Shown here piece by piece: positions 34,812 through 43,707 of a stretch of 64,000 nt of DNA; within the stretch, counting starts at the first letter, position 1, and the number at the start of each line of letters is the position of its first letter. Source of the DNA: Planctomycetota bacterium (GTDB taxonomy: Bacteria; Planctomycetota; Phycisphaerae; Phycisphaerales; UBA1924); the NCBI GenBank assembly GCA_963204725.1, contig CAUJHH010000019.1, positions 1 to 64,000 on the forward strand, read 5' to 3'. Under the pieces are notes generated by a model. That model saw nothing but the letters and a program-made list of their open reading frames with translations. It searched no databases and was not told where the DNA came from. A program made the translations under genes and the position numbers.

Positions 34812-37800
34812 GTGAAGACCTCAGCCATCCTCCGAGTCGTTCTGTTGGGCCTGCTTGTTGGCATTCTCCTTCCCGGTCTTTCAGCGGGCGCTGATGCACC
34901 GAACCGGATGCTGGTGTTCAGCCGCACGGCGGGGTTCCGGCACGACTCGATCACGAAAGGCGCCGAAGCCCTGATGAAGATCGGGGCGGAGATGGGGCTG
35001 GAGGTCGAGTGGTCGCAGGACGCGGCGGCGTTCACCGACGATTCGCTCGCTCGATTCGGCGTCGTGGTCTTTCTGAGCACGACCGGTGATGTGCTCGACG
35101 ACGCGCAGCAGGGCGCGATGGAGCGATTCATCCGGTCGGAACGGGGCTGGGTGGGGATTCACGCCGCAGCGGACACGGAGTACGAGTGGGCGTGGTACAT
35201 GGGGCTGGTCGGGGCGGCGTTCAAGAGCCATCCGGCAACACAGGTGGCGACGATCCGAGTCGTGGATCGCACGCATCCGGCGACGAAGCACCTCCCGGCA
35301 CGATGGACGCGTACGGACGAGTGGTACGACTACAAGGAGAGCCCGCGCGGCAAGGTCCATGTGCTGATGACACTCGACGAGGCGAGCTATCAGGGCGCAA
35401 CGATGTCGAATGATGCGCCGTTCGATCACCCGATCGCGTGGTGCCACCACTACGACGGCGGGCGGGCGTTCTACACCGGGCTCGGGCACACCAACGAGTC
35501 GTTCGCGGAGCCGCAGTTCGTCGAGCACTTGCGTGGCGGCATCGCGTGGGCACTCGGGAACGATCCCGGGGCCCGGCACGACGCGGGCGGGACGATCAAT
35601 GACCACTACGAGGTCGTGACGATCGACGACGAGACGCTCGATCCCATGGAGCTTGCGGTGACGCCGGACGGGCGTGTGATCTACATCGAGCGGGGCGGGC
35701 TGGTGAAGGTCTGGTCGGAGGATGCGGGAACGCACGTGGCCGGTGCGCTCAACGTCACGACCGAGTTGGAAGACGGGCTGCTCGGGATGGCGATCGACCC
35801 AGCGTTCACGGAGAACGGGTGGATCTATATCTACTACTCGCCGGTCGGCACAACGGCGCACAATCGGCTCTCTCGCTTCACGATGGTTGGAGACACGCTC
35901 GATCTCTCGACTGAACGTGTGGTCATCGATGTCGCAACGCAGCGTCTGGAGTGCTGCCATAGCGGCGGGTCGGTCGCGTTCGGGCCGGACGGGCTGCTCT
36001 ATCTCTCGACGGGGGACAACACCAACCCCTTCGCCTCGGACGGCTTCGCGCCGATTGATGAGCGCGCGGGGCGTATGCCGTGGGATGCACAGAAGAGCAG
36101 CGCGAGCACGGGCGACCTGCGGGGAAAGGTGCTGCGGATCAGGCCTTTGGCGCAGGGGGGATACGAGATCCCGGATGGGAATCTCTTTCCGAAGGACGGG
36201 TCCGGCGGGAGGCCGGAGATCTATGTGATGGGCTGCCGCAATCCGTTCCGGATCGGGATCGATCCGACAACCAACTGGTTGTACTTCGGTGATGTGGGGC
36301 CGGACTCGGATTCGGACAAGCCGGAGCGCGGGCCGCGCGGGCAGGACGAGTTCAATCAGGTGCGGAGCGCCGGCAACTTCGGCTGGCCGTACTTCATCGG
36401 GAACAACAAGATCTATCGCGACTACGACTTCGCGAAGGAGGCCTCTGGCGAGATGTTTGATCCGAAGTCGCCGGTGAACGAGTCGCCGAATCGGACGGGT
36501 GCTCGCGCGTTGCCTCCGGCGACGCCGGCGTGGGTGTGGTACCCCTATGGGAAGTCGAGCGAGTTCCCGGTCATGGGCTCCGGGGGACGGTGCGCCATGG
36601 GCGGGCCCACGCTGAGGCGGGAGTGGCTTGAAGATCGCCATGGCGCGCTCGGCGAGCGTGCGCTGCCTCCGTCGATGGAGGGCGCGACCTTCATGTACGA
36701 GTGGGCTCGCGGGAAGATCTACGCGGTGCGGAAGGATGATGAAGGGCGCGTGCTGGAGATCGAGCCGTTCCTGTCTGATCGATCGTTTCTCAGGCCTCAC
36801 GAGCTGGAGCTGGGGCCGGACGGCTGCTTGTATCTCATCGAATGGGGGAGCGAATTCGGGGGACTAAACACGGATTCCAGGATCTCACGGATCGAGTTCT
36901 TTGAGGCGGGGAAACGGCCTCCCCGGGTGGTCGTCGGCGCGAACCGAACAGACGGCGGCTTGCCGCTGACGGTGGAGTTTGATGCGAGCAAGAGTGAGCC
37001 TCGCTCGAGCGCCGGTTTGGGAAGGGCGCTGGCGTTCGCGTGGGACTTTGATGGAGACGGCGCGCCCGATGCGGACGGCGAGAAGGTCGCGCACACGTTC
37101 AACTCGCCCGGAGAGAAGCGAGTGCGTGTGATGGCGCGGGACGCGGCGGGCGTCGAGGGCGCGGGTGCTGTCACGGTGCTCGCGGGTAACACCAGGCCTC
37201 GCGTGCGATTCGAGTCGCCCGCGCCTGGGACTTTGGTGCGTGAGGGTGATCGCGTGCGATACCGCCTGCGGATCGATGATCCGGAGGATGGCGGCTCGAT
37301 CGAGGCATCGCGCGTGAGTGTTGAGCTTGGGCTCCGGCGCGGCAACCTGACGACGGTCGTCGACCGAGCGAACGCGACGTCGGGCTCGCTCCTGCTGGGG
37401 CCCGAACCGGAGGGCGATCCCAACACCGCGCCGCAGTTTGTGCTGGTTGCGACCTACACAGACGGCGGGGGCGAGCGTGTGGGCCCTCTGACCGGGCGTG
37501 CCGAGGTGGTGTTGCAGACCCGTCGCATCGAGGCCGAGCGCGCGACCACGACCAAGGGAACGCAGGTCGAATCGAAGGATGACAACGCGGGGAAGCCGAT
37601 CACCGCTCTCGCGTTTATCGAGGACGGCGACCACGCGGTGTTCTCCCCCGTGCGGATGGATGGCGTGCGTGCGGTCCGCGTGCATGTTGCTTCCGCGACG
37701 AAGGGCGGCGCGATCGAGATGCGGCTCGATGGGGCGAAGGGGCAGCTGTTCGGCATCGCAGAGGTGGCGGGCACCGGCGGCTGGACGTCGTGGATTGAGC

Positions 37801-37913
37801 TCGAAGTTCCGGTGGTGTCGCCGGGAGGCACGCACGACCTGTGGCTCGTCTTCAGGGGTGAGAAGGGGTATCTCTTCAATGTCGACTGGATCGAGCTGGT
37901 CACCGAGGACTGA
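34812..37913 (+). CDS. ThuA / sugar-dehydrogenase / PKD / CBM6-like fusion protein
   Basis: A 1033-residue exported protein. GTG start at 34812 gives a clean signal peptide (VKTSAILRVVLLGLLVGILLPGLSAGADA). Domains in order: ThuA glutamine-amidotransferase-like fold (RMLVFSRTAGFRHDSI, GWVGIHAAADTEYEW, GGRAFYTGLGHT); six-bladed propeller of the sorbosone/glucose dehydrogenase family (DGRVIYIERGGLVKVW, DGLLGMAIDPAF, HSGGSVAFGPDGLLYLSTGD, GNFGWPYFIGNN); PKD-like module (FAWDFDGDGAPDADGEKVAHTF); and a C-terminal carbohydrate-binding-like sheet (RIEAERATTTKG, WIELEVPV, YLFNVDWIEL). This is a typical planctomycete architecture for extracellular sugar or polysaccharide metabolism; the electron acceptor or cofactor is not evident. 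Confidence 0.88.
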   Translation: MKTSAILRVVLLGLLVGILLPGLSAGADAPNRMLVFSRTAGFRHDSITKGAEALMKIGAEMGLEVEWSQDAAAFTDDSLARFGVVVFLSTTGDVLDDAQQGAMERFIRSERGWVGIHAAADTEYEWAWYMGLVGAAFKSHPATQVATIRVVDRTHPATKHLPARWTRTDEWYDYKESPRGKVHVLMTLDEASYQGATMSNDAPFDHPIAWCHHYDGGRAFYTGLGHTNESFAEPQFVEHLRGGIAWALGNDPGARHDAGGTINDHYEVVTIDDETLDPMELAVTPDGRVIYIERGGLVKVWSEDAGTHVAGALNVTTELEDGLLGMAIDPAFTENGWIYIYYSPVGTTAHNRLSRFTMVGDTLDLSTERVVIDVATQRLECCHSGGSVAFGPDGLLYLSTGDNTNPFASDGFAPIDERAGRMPWDAQKSSASTGDLRGKVLRIRPLAQGGYEIPDGNLFPKDGSGGRPEIYVMGCRNPFRIGIDPTTNWLYFGDVGPDSDSDKPERGPRGQDEFNQVRSAGNFGWPYFIGNNKIYRDYDFAKEASGEMFDPKSPVNESPNRTGARALPPATPAWVWYPYGKSSEFPVMGSGGRCAMGGPTLRREWLEDRHGALGERALPPSMEGATFMYEWARGKIYAVRKDDEGRVLEIEPFLSDRSFLRPHELELGPDGCLYLIEWGSEFGGLNTDSRISRIEFFEAGKRPPRVVVGANRTDGGLPLTVEFDASKSEPRSSAGLGRALAFAWDFDGDGAPDADGEKVAHTFNSPGEKRVRVMARDAAGVEGAGAVTVLAGNTRPRVRFESPAPGTLVREGDRVRYRLRIDDPEDGGSIEASRVSVELGLRRGNLTTVVDRANATSGSLLLGPEPEGDPNTAPQFVLVATYTDGGGERVGPLTGRAEVVLQTRRIEAERATTTKGTQVESKDDNAGKPITALAFIEDGDHAVFSPVRMDGVRAVRVHVASATKGGAIEMRLDGAKGQLFGIAEVAGTGGWTSWIELEVPVVSPGGTHDLWLVFRGEKGYLFNVDWIELVTED

Positions 37914-37994
37914 GCGATCTCGGGCGACCTGATCGTCCAACAATGCACCCCTGTCAGGCCTCTCTGAGCCTTTCGAATGTGAGGAGTTTCGCCC

Positions 37995-39524
37995 ATGCGT
38001 CATGCATCCATCGGTTTGTTGTCTGCTCTGGCGCTCGGCGTGGTCGCGATCTCCGGCTGCGAGTCGGGCGACGGAGGCGAGCAGAACTCGAGCGGTCGCT
38101 CGGGAGTGCTGGGGCTCATCGGCGGGCGTACGCCCAATGCGCCGTGGTCCGGCCCGGTGGTGCTGGACGGCGACATCTCGGAATGGCCGAAGGAAACCGT
38201 CGCGTTCGCGGATGAGGCGTATCTCTATCTGCGCTTCTCCGTCGAGGGCGACCAGCGTGCGTTGCAGGCCTCGGACCAGACGGTGACGATCCACCTGGAT
38301 GTGGACGGCTTCGGTGGGACGGGCGCTTCGCTGCTTGATCCGATCGATGCGGCGGGCATGGGCGTTGACCTCGAGATCCAGTTCTCGCCGCGCCAGTCCG
38401 ATGGCAAGCTCGCGAGCGGGGCTGCGGCGTTCGTGGTCGATGCATCCGGCACGCGCACACCGATCCCGGTTGCGGGGCTCGACCTGCTCTTCACGCCGAC
38501 ATATGCGTCGAAGTGGTACGAGGCGCGGATCTCTCGCCACGTCGCAACGGGCACGGACACGACGCCTCTCGAGATCGATGGCCCGTGGGAAGGCATCATC
38601 ACACTCTCAGACGGGAGCGGCGTGATCCGGGGCTGGTCGGACGCGTTCCTCGCGACCAAGCCGGTCGCCTCGGCACAGCCGCCCCTCGCGGACGTGATGC
38701 TCCCCGCGAAGCCCGCGGGCGCGATCCGTGTGCTGGACTGGAACGTGCTGCGAAACTCGCCGGAGAAGAGTCCTGCCGGGTTTGTGCGCATCATCGAGGC
38801 CGTGAAGCCCGATGTCATCCTGATCCAGGAGTGGGAGGCGAAGGAACCGGCGCAGATCGCCCGCTGGTTCACGGAACACGTGGAGAGCCCCACCGGCTCG
38901 TGGCACGCGCTCCACGGGAAGGCGTGGGGCGTGGCGATCGTGGCACCGCATCCGATCACGCCGCTGCTCCCGGACGGGATCGACTTTCCGCAGAACGGCC
39001 GGGATCACTCGACGCGGATCGTCGCGGGTGTTGTGCCGCTCGCCGTCGGGGACATTGTGGTCGGGAGCACGCACCTGAAGTGCTGCGGCACGGCGGGGAG
39101 CGTCGAGGATGGGACGCGAATCGAAGAGGCACGCGTGATCGCGCGGACGCTTGGGAAAGCGATCGATCGCGATCCAACGTGGGTGCGAGTAATCGCGGGT
39201 GATCTGAATCTTGTCGGCTCGCGGACGCCACTGGACGAGCTTGGGCGCGGGCTCGATGTCGATGGCTCGGACCTTGAGATCGCGCCGGTGCGTGTGCTCG
39301 GGGAGCGGGCGACATACACCTGGGCGGATTGGCAGACGCCGTTCACACCGGGACGCCTGGACTGGGTGCTCTACAGCGGCGCGGGGTGCGATGTGCTCAA
39401 CGCGTTCTCGATCGATACGCGGCGGCTGAGCGATGCCTCGCTGGCGCGGATCGGGCTTGATCGCGGGGACTCCGCTTCGAGCGACCATCTGCCTGTTGTG
39501 GTGGACGTGCGGATCAAGAAGTAG
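37995..39524 (+). CDS. Exported endonuclease/exonuclease/phosphatase-family lipoprotein
   Basis: A 509-residue protein with GAGGAG before its ATG. The signal peptide ends in the lipobox ISGC (residues of about 18-21). About 230 residues of a beta-rich domain follow (VLDGDISEWPKET). The EEP domain shows AIRVLDWNVLRNSP, VILIQEWEAKE with the metal Glu, VVGSTHLKCCG, IAGDLNLVG and SSDHLPVVVDVRI. DNA or phosphoester hydrolysis at the cell surface is plausible. Convergent with rnc. Confidence 0.85.
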   Translation: MRHASIGLLSALALGVVAISGCESGDGGEQNSSGRSGVLGLIGGRTPNAPWSGPVVLDGDISEWPKETVAFADEAYLYLRFSVEGDQRALQASDQTVTIHLDVDGFGGTGASLLDPIDAAGMGVDLEIQFSPRQSDGKLASGAAAFVVDASGTRTPIPVAGLDLLFTPTYASKWYEARISRHVATGTDTTPLEIDGPWEGIITLSDGSGVIRGWSDAFLATKPVASAQPPLADVMLPAKPAGAIRVLDWNVLRNSPEKSPAGFVRIIEAVKPDVILIQEWEAKEPAQIARWFTEHVESPTGSWHALHGKAWGVAIVAPHPITPLLPDGIDFPQNGRDHSTRIVAGVVPLAVGDIVVGSTHLKCCGTAGSVEDGTRIEEARVIARTLGKAIDRDPTWVRVIAGDLNLVGSRTPLDELGRGLDVDGSDLEIAPVRVLGERATYTWADWQTPFTPGRLDWVLYSGAGCDVLNAFSIDTRRLSDASLARIGLDRGDSASSDHLPVVVDVRIKK

Positions 39525-39546
39525 CCACGAGCGCGGTCGAATGGAA

Positions 39547-40287
39547 TCAGTTCCCGTTCGCCGACTTCACGACGCGGACCTCTCCATCGCCGGAATGCGC
39601 GACGATGCCGAGCTCGTGCAGCGCAATCAGGGCGGCCTCCTGTTCGGCCTGCTTCTTGGACTGGCCCCAGCACGGCTCGAAACGGCGCCCGCCGACTTCC
39701 ACGCAGACCTTGAAGCACTTGGCGTGGTCCGGGCCCTTCTCGTCGAGCACCTTGTATGTCGGCGTCTCGTCGTATGCCTGCTGGGCGTGCTGCTGGAGCA
39801 CCGACTTGTAGTTGTGCTGGTGGCCGCTCTCTGCGGCGCGATCGACGAGCCCGATCAGCAGCGGGCGGAGGAACGCCCGCGACGCGTCGCACCCGCCGTC
39901 GAGATAGACAGCCGCGATGACGGATTCGAGCACCGCCGCGGCAAGCGAGGGGGGAAGCGACTCGGGCCTTGTGCTCTGCATCCCCTTGCCGAGCACAAGC
40001 AAGGAGGCCAGGCCGAGCTGCGAGGCGATCAGCGCACAGGTGCGCCGAGAAACGATCGTCGATTTGATCTTGGTCATCTCGCCTTCGAGCAGATTGGGAA
40101 ATCGCTCGTAGAGCATCTCGCAGACGACCAGACCGAGGACGGCGTCACCGAGGAATTCCAGTCGCTCGTTCGAGTTGAGCCGATCCTCGGAAACCGATGC
40201 GTGGGTGAGGGCCAGATCGAGAAGCTCCTGCCTCTTGAACGTGTACCCGATCGCCGATTCCGCCGCCCTGAGCGTCGTGTGGTCCAT
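39547..40287 (-). CDS. rnc: Ribonuclease III
   Basis: A 246-residue enzyme that cleaves double-stranded RNA in rRNA and mRNA processing. Signature NERLEFLGDAVLGLVVCEMLYERFP near residue 40, with the catalytic Glu and Asp, and AAVLESVIAAVYLDGG further on. The dsRNA-binding domain covers the C-terminal 75 residues (YKSVLQQHAQQAYDETPTYKVLDEKG, KKQAEQEAALIAL). ATG at 40287 (MDHTTLRAAE) chosen over a TTG at 40326. Confidence 0.95.
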   Translation of the reverse strand: MDHTTLRAAESAIGYTFKRQELLDLALTHASVSEDRLNSNERLEFLGDAVLGLVVCEMLYERFPNLLEGEMTKIKSTIVSRRTCALIASQLGLASLLVLGKGMQSTRPESLPPSLAAAVLESVIAAVYLDGGCDASRAFLRPLLIGLVDRAAESGHQHNYKSVLQQHAQQAYDETPTYKVLDEKGPDHAKCFKVCVEVGGRRFEPCWGQSKKQAEQEAALIALHELGIVAHSGDGEVRVVKSANGN

Positions 40288-40674
40288 GCGCCCGATTTGC
40301 CGGCCCGATGAGAGCCGGCCCTCCAACTTGGATGGCTCGTTGCCATCGCGAAGTGCGGACGCGGGCGCTCATCTGTCGTCCGAACGAACGTCGAACGGAT
40401 TGACGGCAGAGGAGCGGACGCGTCTGCGGCCGGGTGTGAGCCCGACGCCGCCAAGATACCACCGATCGGCACTCAGGGCACGTCGAATCGAGCGCGAACG
40501 AGGCAAAGCGATGCTTATAGTCCTATAACCATTGCGCGAGGGGCCTCTCTCGGGTTCGGGTTGGTAGACGACCCGGCGAAATGATAGTGGCCATTCGGGA
40601 GATGCGGGGCTATTGTCTCTGCCCCACCCGGCTCGCTCTGTGCGCTCGCGGTTGGCAGGTTTCAGGAGACCGTC
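40288..40674. other. Intergenic region between rnc and rpmH
   Basis: 387 bases between divergent genes with no supported coding sequence. It contains an A/T-rich patch TTATAGTCCTATAA (40515-40528), a near-palindrome that offers -10-like sequences on both strands (TATAGT and TATAGG), so promoters for rnc and rpmH may both lie here. No -35 box is clear. Confidence 0.35.
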
Positions 40675-40815
40675 ATGCATTATCCACACCGCATCAGCCG
40701 CCTGAAGAGGAAGCGTTCCATCGGCTTCCGAGCGCGGATGAGGACGACAAACGGCCGGAAGATGATGAACCGCAAGCGTGCCGTTGGCCGCTCGCTGAAC
40801 GTCGCCGACAAGTGA
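40675..40815 (+). CDS. rpmH: Ribosomal protein L34
   Basis: A 46-residue protein, encoded by 47 codons. It starts MHYPHRISRLKRKRSIGFRARM, then RTTNGRKMMNRKRAVGRS, matching the L34 core GFRARM-x-T-x-NGRK-(V/M)-(L/M)-x-R-R. L34 is part of the large ribosomal subunit. GGAG stands 7 nt before the ATG. The N-terminus (MHYPHRISRL) differs from the common MKRTYQPS. rnpA, the usual neighbour, is not next to it here. A strong Rho-independent terminator follows. Confidence 0.93.
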   Translation: MHYPHRISRLKRKRSIGFRARMRTTNGRKMMNRKRAVGRSLNVADK

Positions 40816-40851
40816 TCAACGCTTCGCGTTCGATCTGACATGCTCGCATCC

Positions 40852-40886
40852 ACCGCCTCGGTTCTACCGGGGCGGTTTGTGTTTTT
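40852..40886 (+). terminator. Rho-independent terminator of rpmH
   Basis: ACCGCCTCGG (40852-40861) pairs with CCGGGGCGGT (40867-40876) with one G-T wobble and a TTCTA loop, followed by TTGTGTTTTT. Confidence 0.9.
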
Positions 40887-40922
40887 GTGGACCGGAGCAA
40901 GCATTGAAATCCGCAATCGAGA

Positions 40923-41723
40923 TCATGTGAGGCCGCGGGTTGCGCCGCCATCGACGAGGAGACTCGTGCCGGTGATGAAAGATGCACGTTCGCTGGCGAG
41001 GAAGGCGACAGCGGCGGCGAGTTCGGCGGGATCGCCGAGGCGGCCGACCGGGATCGCTTGCGAGAGCTTTGCGTACTCCTCGTCGGGCGTGAGGCCGGAG
41101 ATCTTGGCGCGGGCCTCGGAGACATGGGCGAGCCGATCGGTCGCGTGCATGCCGGGGACGACGCAGTTCACGAGGATGCCGTGCGGGCCGAGCTCGGTGG
41201 CGAGCGTCTTGGAGAGCCCATGCACCGCGCCGCGGAGGGCGTTCGAGAGCATGAGGTGGTCGATCGGCTGCACAGCGGACGTGCTGGTAATCGTGATGAT
41301 GCGCCCCCACTTGTTCTTCTTCATGTGGGGGATGCAGAGCTTTGAGAACCGGACGACGTTCATTAGGGTGGAGTCGATCGCGTCCTGCCAGAGTCGCTCG
41401 TCGGCGGCATCGAAGGAACCGGGGGACGGGCCGCCCGAGTTGTTGACGAGGATGTCGACGCCCCCCCACTTTCCGACGACCGCCTGAACCAGGCGCTCGC
41501 AGTCGGCGGCCCTGGTGACATCGCAAGGCAGGCCCATGACCGCTCCGGCCTCGGCGCCGGTCTCCGCCACGATCGTGCGAGCGGCCTTCTCGGCGGCCTC
41601 GGCCGTGCGGGAGCTGACGCAGACGCGGCACCCTTCGGCTGCGAGGGCGCGGGCGACGGCGTAGCCGAGTCCCTTGCTGGAGGCGGAGACGATGGCGACC
41701 TTGCCGGTGAGTCCGAGATCCAT
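40923..41723 (-). CDS. SDR-family oxidoreductase, atypical active site
   Basis: A 266-residue protein with a Rossmann fold: VAIVSASSKGLGYAVARALAAEG (cofactor loop; the usual TGxxxGIG reads SASSKGLG) and ILVNNSGGP. At the place of the catalytic YxxxK the sequence is LSNALRGAVHGLSKTLATELG, so no Tyr and no Lys at the usual spacing. This fits the FabG-like SDR subgroup with an altered catalytic tetrad. Substrate unknown. ATG at 41723. Confidence 0.85.
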   Translation of the reverse strand: MDLGLTGKVAIVSASSKGLGYAVARALAAEGCRVCVSSRTAEAAEKAARTIVAETGAEAGAVMGLPCDVTRAADCERLVQAVVGKWGGVDILVNNSGGPSPGSFDAADERLWQDAIDSTLMNVVRFSKLCIPHMKKNKWGRIITITSTSAVQPIDHLMLSNALRGAVHGLSKTLATELGPHGILVNCVVPGMHATDRLAHVSEARAKISGLTPDEEYAKLSQAIPVGRLGDPAELAAAVAFLASERASFITGTSLLVDGGATRGLT

Positions 41724-41851
41724 GGATTGGCCCCTCCGGGGATTGGAGACGCGGAAGATTCAGATCCTAGCGGCGGATGGGGCATGATCCCGGTGACACG
41801 TCGCAGACGATCTGGTAGAGTTTCAGTTCACAATTCTTGCTGAGGACGATC

Positions 41852-42241
41852 ATGTCGGATGAAACTGCGACGAAGGCGTGCTGCAAGTGCGGGATCGATG
41901 TCTCCAAGGCCAAGCGTCACAAGGACGCCAAGTCGCGGTACTGGTGCGAGCCATGCTTCGCCCGTGCGGCGGAAGAGGCCAAGGCAAAGGCGGACGCAAA
42001 GGGCGGCGGAGCGAGCAAGGGGGGCGGTAAGACCGGGAGCGGCGCGACACCGGCGTGGCTCGCGGGGAGTCTGGCCGTCGAGGGCAAGCGGTGCACGGCG
42101 TGCTCGGCGGCGATGCCGACCGACGGCGTGATCTGCACGTCGTGCGGATACAACACCGAGACCGGCAAGTCGTTGGCTACGAGGGTGGTCGCCGCGCCCA
42201 AGGACAAGGCCGACAAGCCGTCGAAGCGATCCAAGAAATAG
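41852..42241 (+). CDS. Small zinc-ribbon protein
   Basis: A 129-residue protein with GAGGA before its ATG. Two CxxC pairs each at the N-terminus (CCKCG, YWCEPC) and C-terminus (CTACS, CTSCGYNTETGK) form two zinc ribbons. They are separated by a Lys/Ala/Gly-rich linker (KAKADAKGGGASKGGGKTG). Basic tail. It may bind nucleic acid or protein; not identified further. Confidence 0.65.
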   Translation: MSDETATKACCKCGIDVSKAKRHKDAKSRYWCEPCFARAAEEAKAKADAKGGGASKGGGKTGSGATPAWLAGSLAVEGKRCTACSAAMPTDGVICTSCGYNTETGKSLATRVVAAPKDKADKPSKRSKK

Positions 42242-42335
42242 GCCTGGCGGTGAGGACTTCGTTCAGCGTGGCGTCACAGGACGTCGGCAGCAAGTCAACA
42301 CGCCGCGATTCGCAACACGAATCCCGTTCGCGCGC

Positions 42336-42902
42336 TCAGCGCACGCCGAGCGGCAGCGGCTGCGGGCGGACGACGTGCGTCGGCTGCACGGCGATGTTCA
42401 GCGGGATGCGCTTGCCGTCGGGGCCCTTGGGCGGGATGCCCTCGTTGTCGATGTGGCGCTGGATCGCCATGATCCCTTCGATGAGCATCTCGGGGCGGGG
42501 CGGACAGCCGGGGACATAGACGTCCACGGGGATGAACTGGTCGCACCCCTGCACGACGGCGTAGGTGTCGAAGACTCCTCCGGTGGAGGCGCACGCGCCC
42601 ATGGAGATGACCCACTTGGGCTCGGTCATCTGCTCGTAGATGCGTTGGAGGACGGGCATCATCTTGACGCTGATGCGGCCGGCGACGATGAGCAAGTCGG
42701 ACTGGCGGGGACTGAAACGCATGACCTCTGCGCCGAAGCGGGCCAGGTCGTATCGGGAGCAGGCGGTGGCCATGAGCTCGATGCCGCAGCAGGCCGTGGC
42801 GAATGGCATGGGCCAGATGGAGGAGCGGCGTGCCCAGTTGATCACGCGCTTGAGCTGCGTGGTCAGGATCGCGTCGGTGGGTAGCGCGGCTTCGATGCCC
42901 AT
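42336..42902 (-). CDS. nuoB: NADH-quinone oxidoreductase subunit B
   Basis: A 188-residue complex I subunit carrying the N2 iron-sulfur cluster near the quinone site. Seen: [61 protein letters not shown] and PGCPPRPE; the four Cys ligands are the CC pair, GAC and PGC. ATG at 42902. It is not with nuoLMN, which lie 16 kb away, so complex I genes are split in this genome. Confidence 0.95.
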   Translation of the reverse strand: MGIEAALPTDAILTTQLKRVINWARRSSIWPMPFATACCGIELMATACSRYDLARFGAEVMRFSPRQSDLLIVAGRISVKMMPVLQRIYEQMTEPKWVISMGACASTGGVFDTYAVVQGCDQFIPVDVYVPGCPPRPEMLIEGIMAIQRHIDNEGIPPKGPDGKRIPLNIAVQPTHVVRPQPLPLGVR

Positions 42903-42963
42903 GGGTCGGTGCTCCGTAAGAGAGGCATGATAGGGGCGGAGGGCAATGGGCGGTGGGACGCGG

Positions 42964-43380
42964 CTATGGCAGCGGCTCGATGGCCACGATCGCGGGTTCG
43001 ATCTCGCTGACGCGGAGGATGCATCGCGGGCCAAGCCCGGGGCCGCGCTGGGCAAGGTAGACGTAACGGATGTTCACGCGGACCGCGGCCAAGGCCAGAG
43101 CGATCTCCCGGAGGGCGTTCGGGCGATCGGACATGTCGACCACCACGACATCGGCCTCAACCACGGGGCTCACGCCCGAATCGACAAGTGACTCGCAGGC
43201 GTGGCGGAGGGATTCGGTCTCACGCCCGAGGATCCGAACGACGCCCCGGCTGTTGTGTTCGGCGACGCAGACGGCCGAGGGTTGGGCTCCGTGCTGGTCC
43301 AGCGCACCGAGCACACCGGCGAGCTCGCCGGGACGCTGGTCGAGATAGATAGAGAACTCGGTCTGACGCTCGGCGTGCAT
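42964..43380 (-). CDS. Tandem ACT-domain protein
   Basis: A 138-residue protein of two ACT-like repeats. The first is [33 protein letters not shown]; the second is [35 protein letters not shown]. Such proteins bind amino acids and regulate metabolism; some of this type lack an enzyme domain. The ATG is at 43380. It lies 60 bases upstream of nuoB in the same direction. Confidence 0.75.
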   Translation of the reverse strand: MHAERQTEFSIYLDQRPGELAGVLGALDQHGAQPSAVCVAEHNSRGVVRILGRETESLRHACESLVDSGVSPVVEADVVVVDMSDRPNALREIALALAAVRVNIRYVYLAQRGPGLGPRCILRVSEIEPAIVAIEPLP

Positions 43381-43460
43381 GAAGATCCTCGCGTGGGATG
43401 TTGTGGAGTGACGGAGACCCATGCACCCCTGATGGGCGAGGATCTGGGGAGAGGGCTCCC

Positions 43461-43706
43461 TCAATCGCGGTTTGTGTATCCGCCCGGACGCCTGGAGTTG
43501 GCTTTGGGCTCGCCGCCGAAGATCGCTCGATCGATCGCGGTGTCGGATCGGTTGGGCTGTTGCACGGTGACGCCATCGGCACCGAAGCCCTCGGCCTTCA
43601 CCACCCGCTTGTAGCAGCCGACGGAGCACGCCAGCATGGAGCAAGCGCCGAGGGCGCTGATCCAGACAAGGCGGCGGCAGCGGGATCGATAAAGCATGGC
43701 CTGCAT
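43461..43706 (-). CDS. Small lipoprotein
   Basis: An 81-residue protein. A signal peptide (LVWISALGACSMLACSVGC) ends in a lipobox SVGC, followed by about 50 polar residues (YKRVVKAEGFGADGVTVQQPN). A start at 43697 (MLYRSR) is also possible. Its ATG is next to the stop of the pseudouridine synthase gene. Function unknown. Confidence 0.6.
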   Translation of the reverse strand: MQAMLYRSRCRRLVWISALGACSMLACSVGCYKRVVKAEGFGADGVTVQQPNRSDTAIDRAIFGGEPKANSRRPGGYTNRD

Positions 43707-43707
43707 G

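Noticed and set aside
40288-40326. Longer RNase III from a TTG start
   Set aside because: The ATG at 40287 gives the usual N-terminus and the extra 13 residues have no family support.
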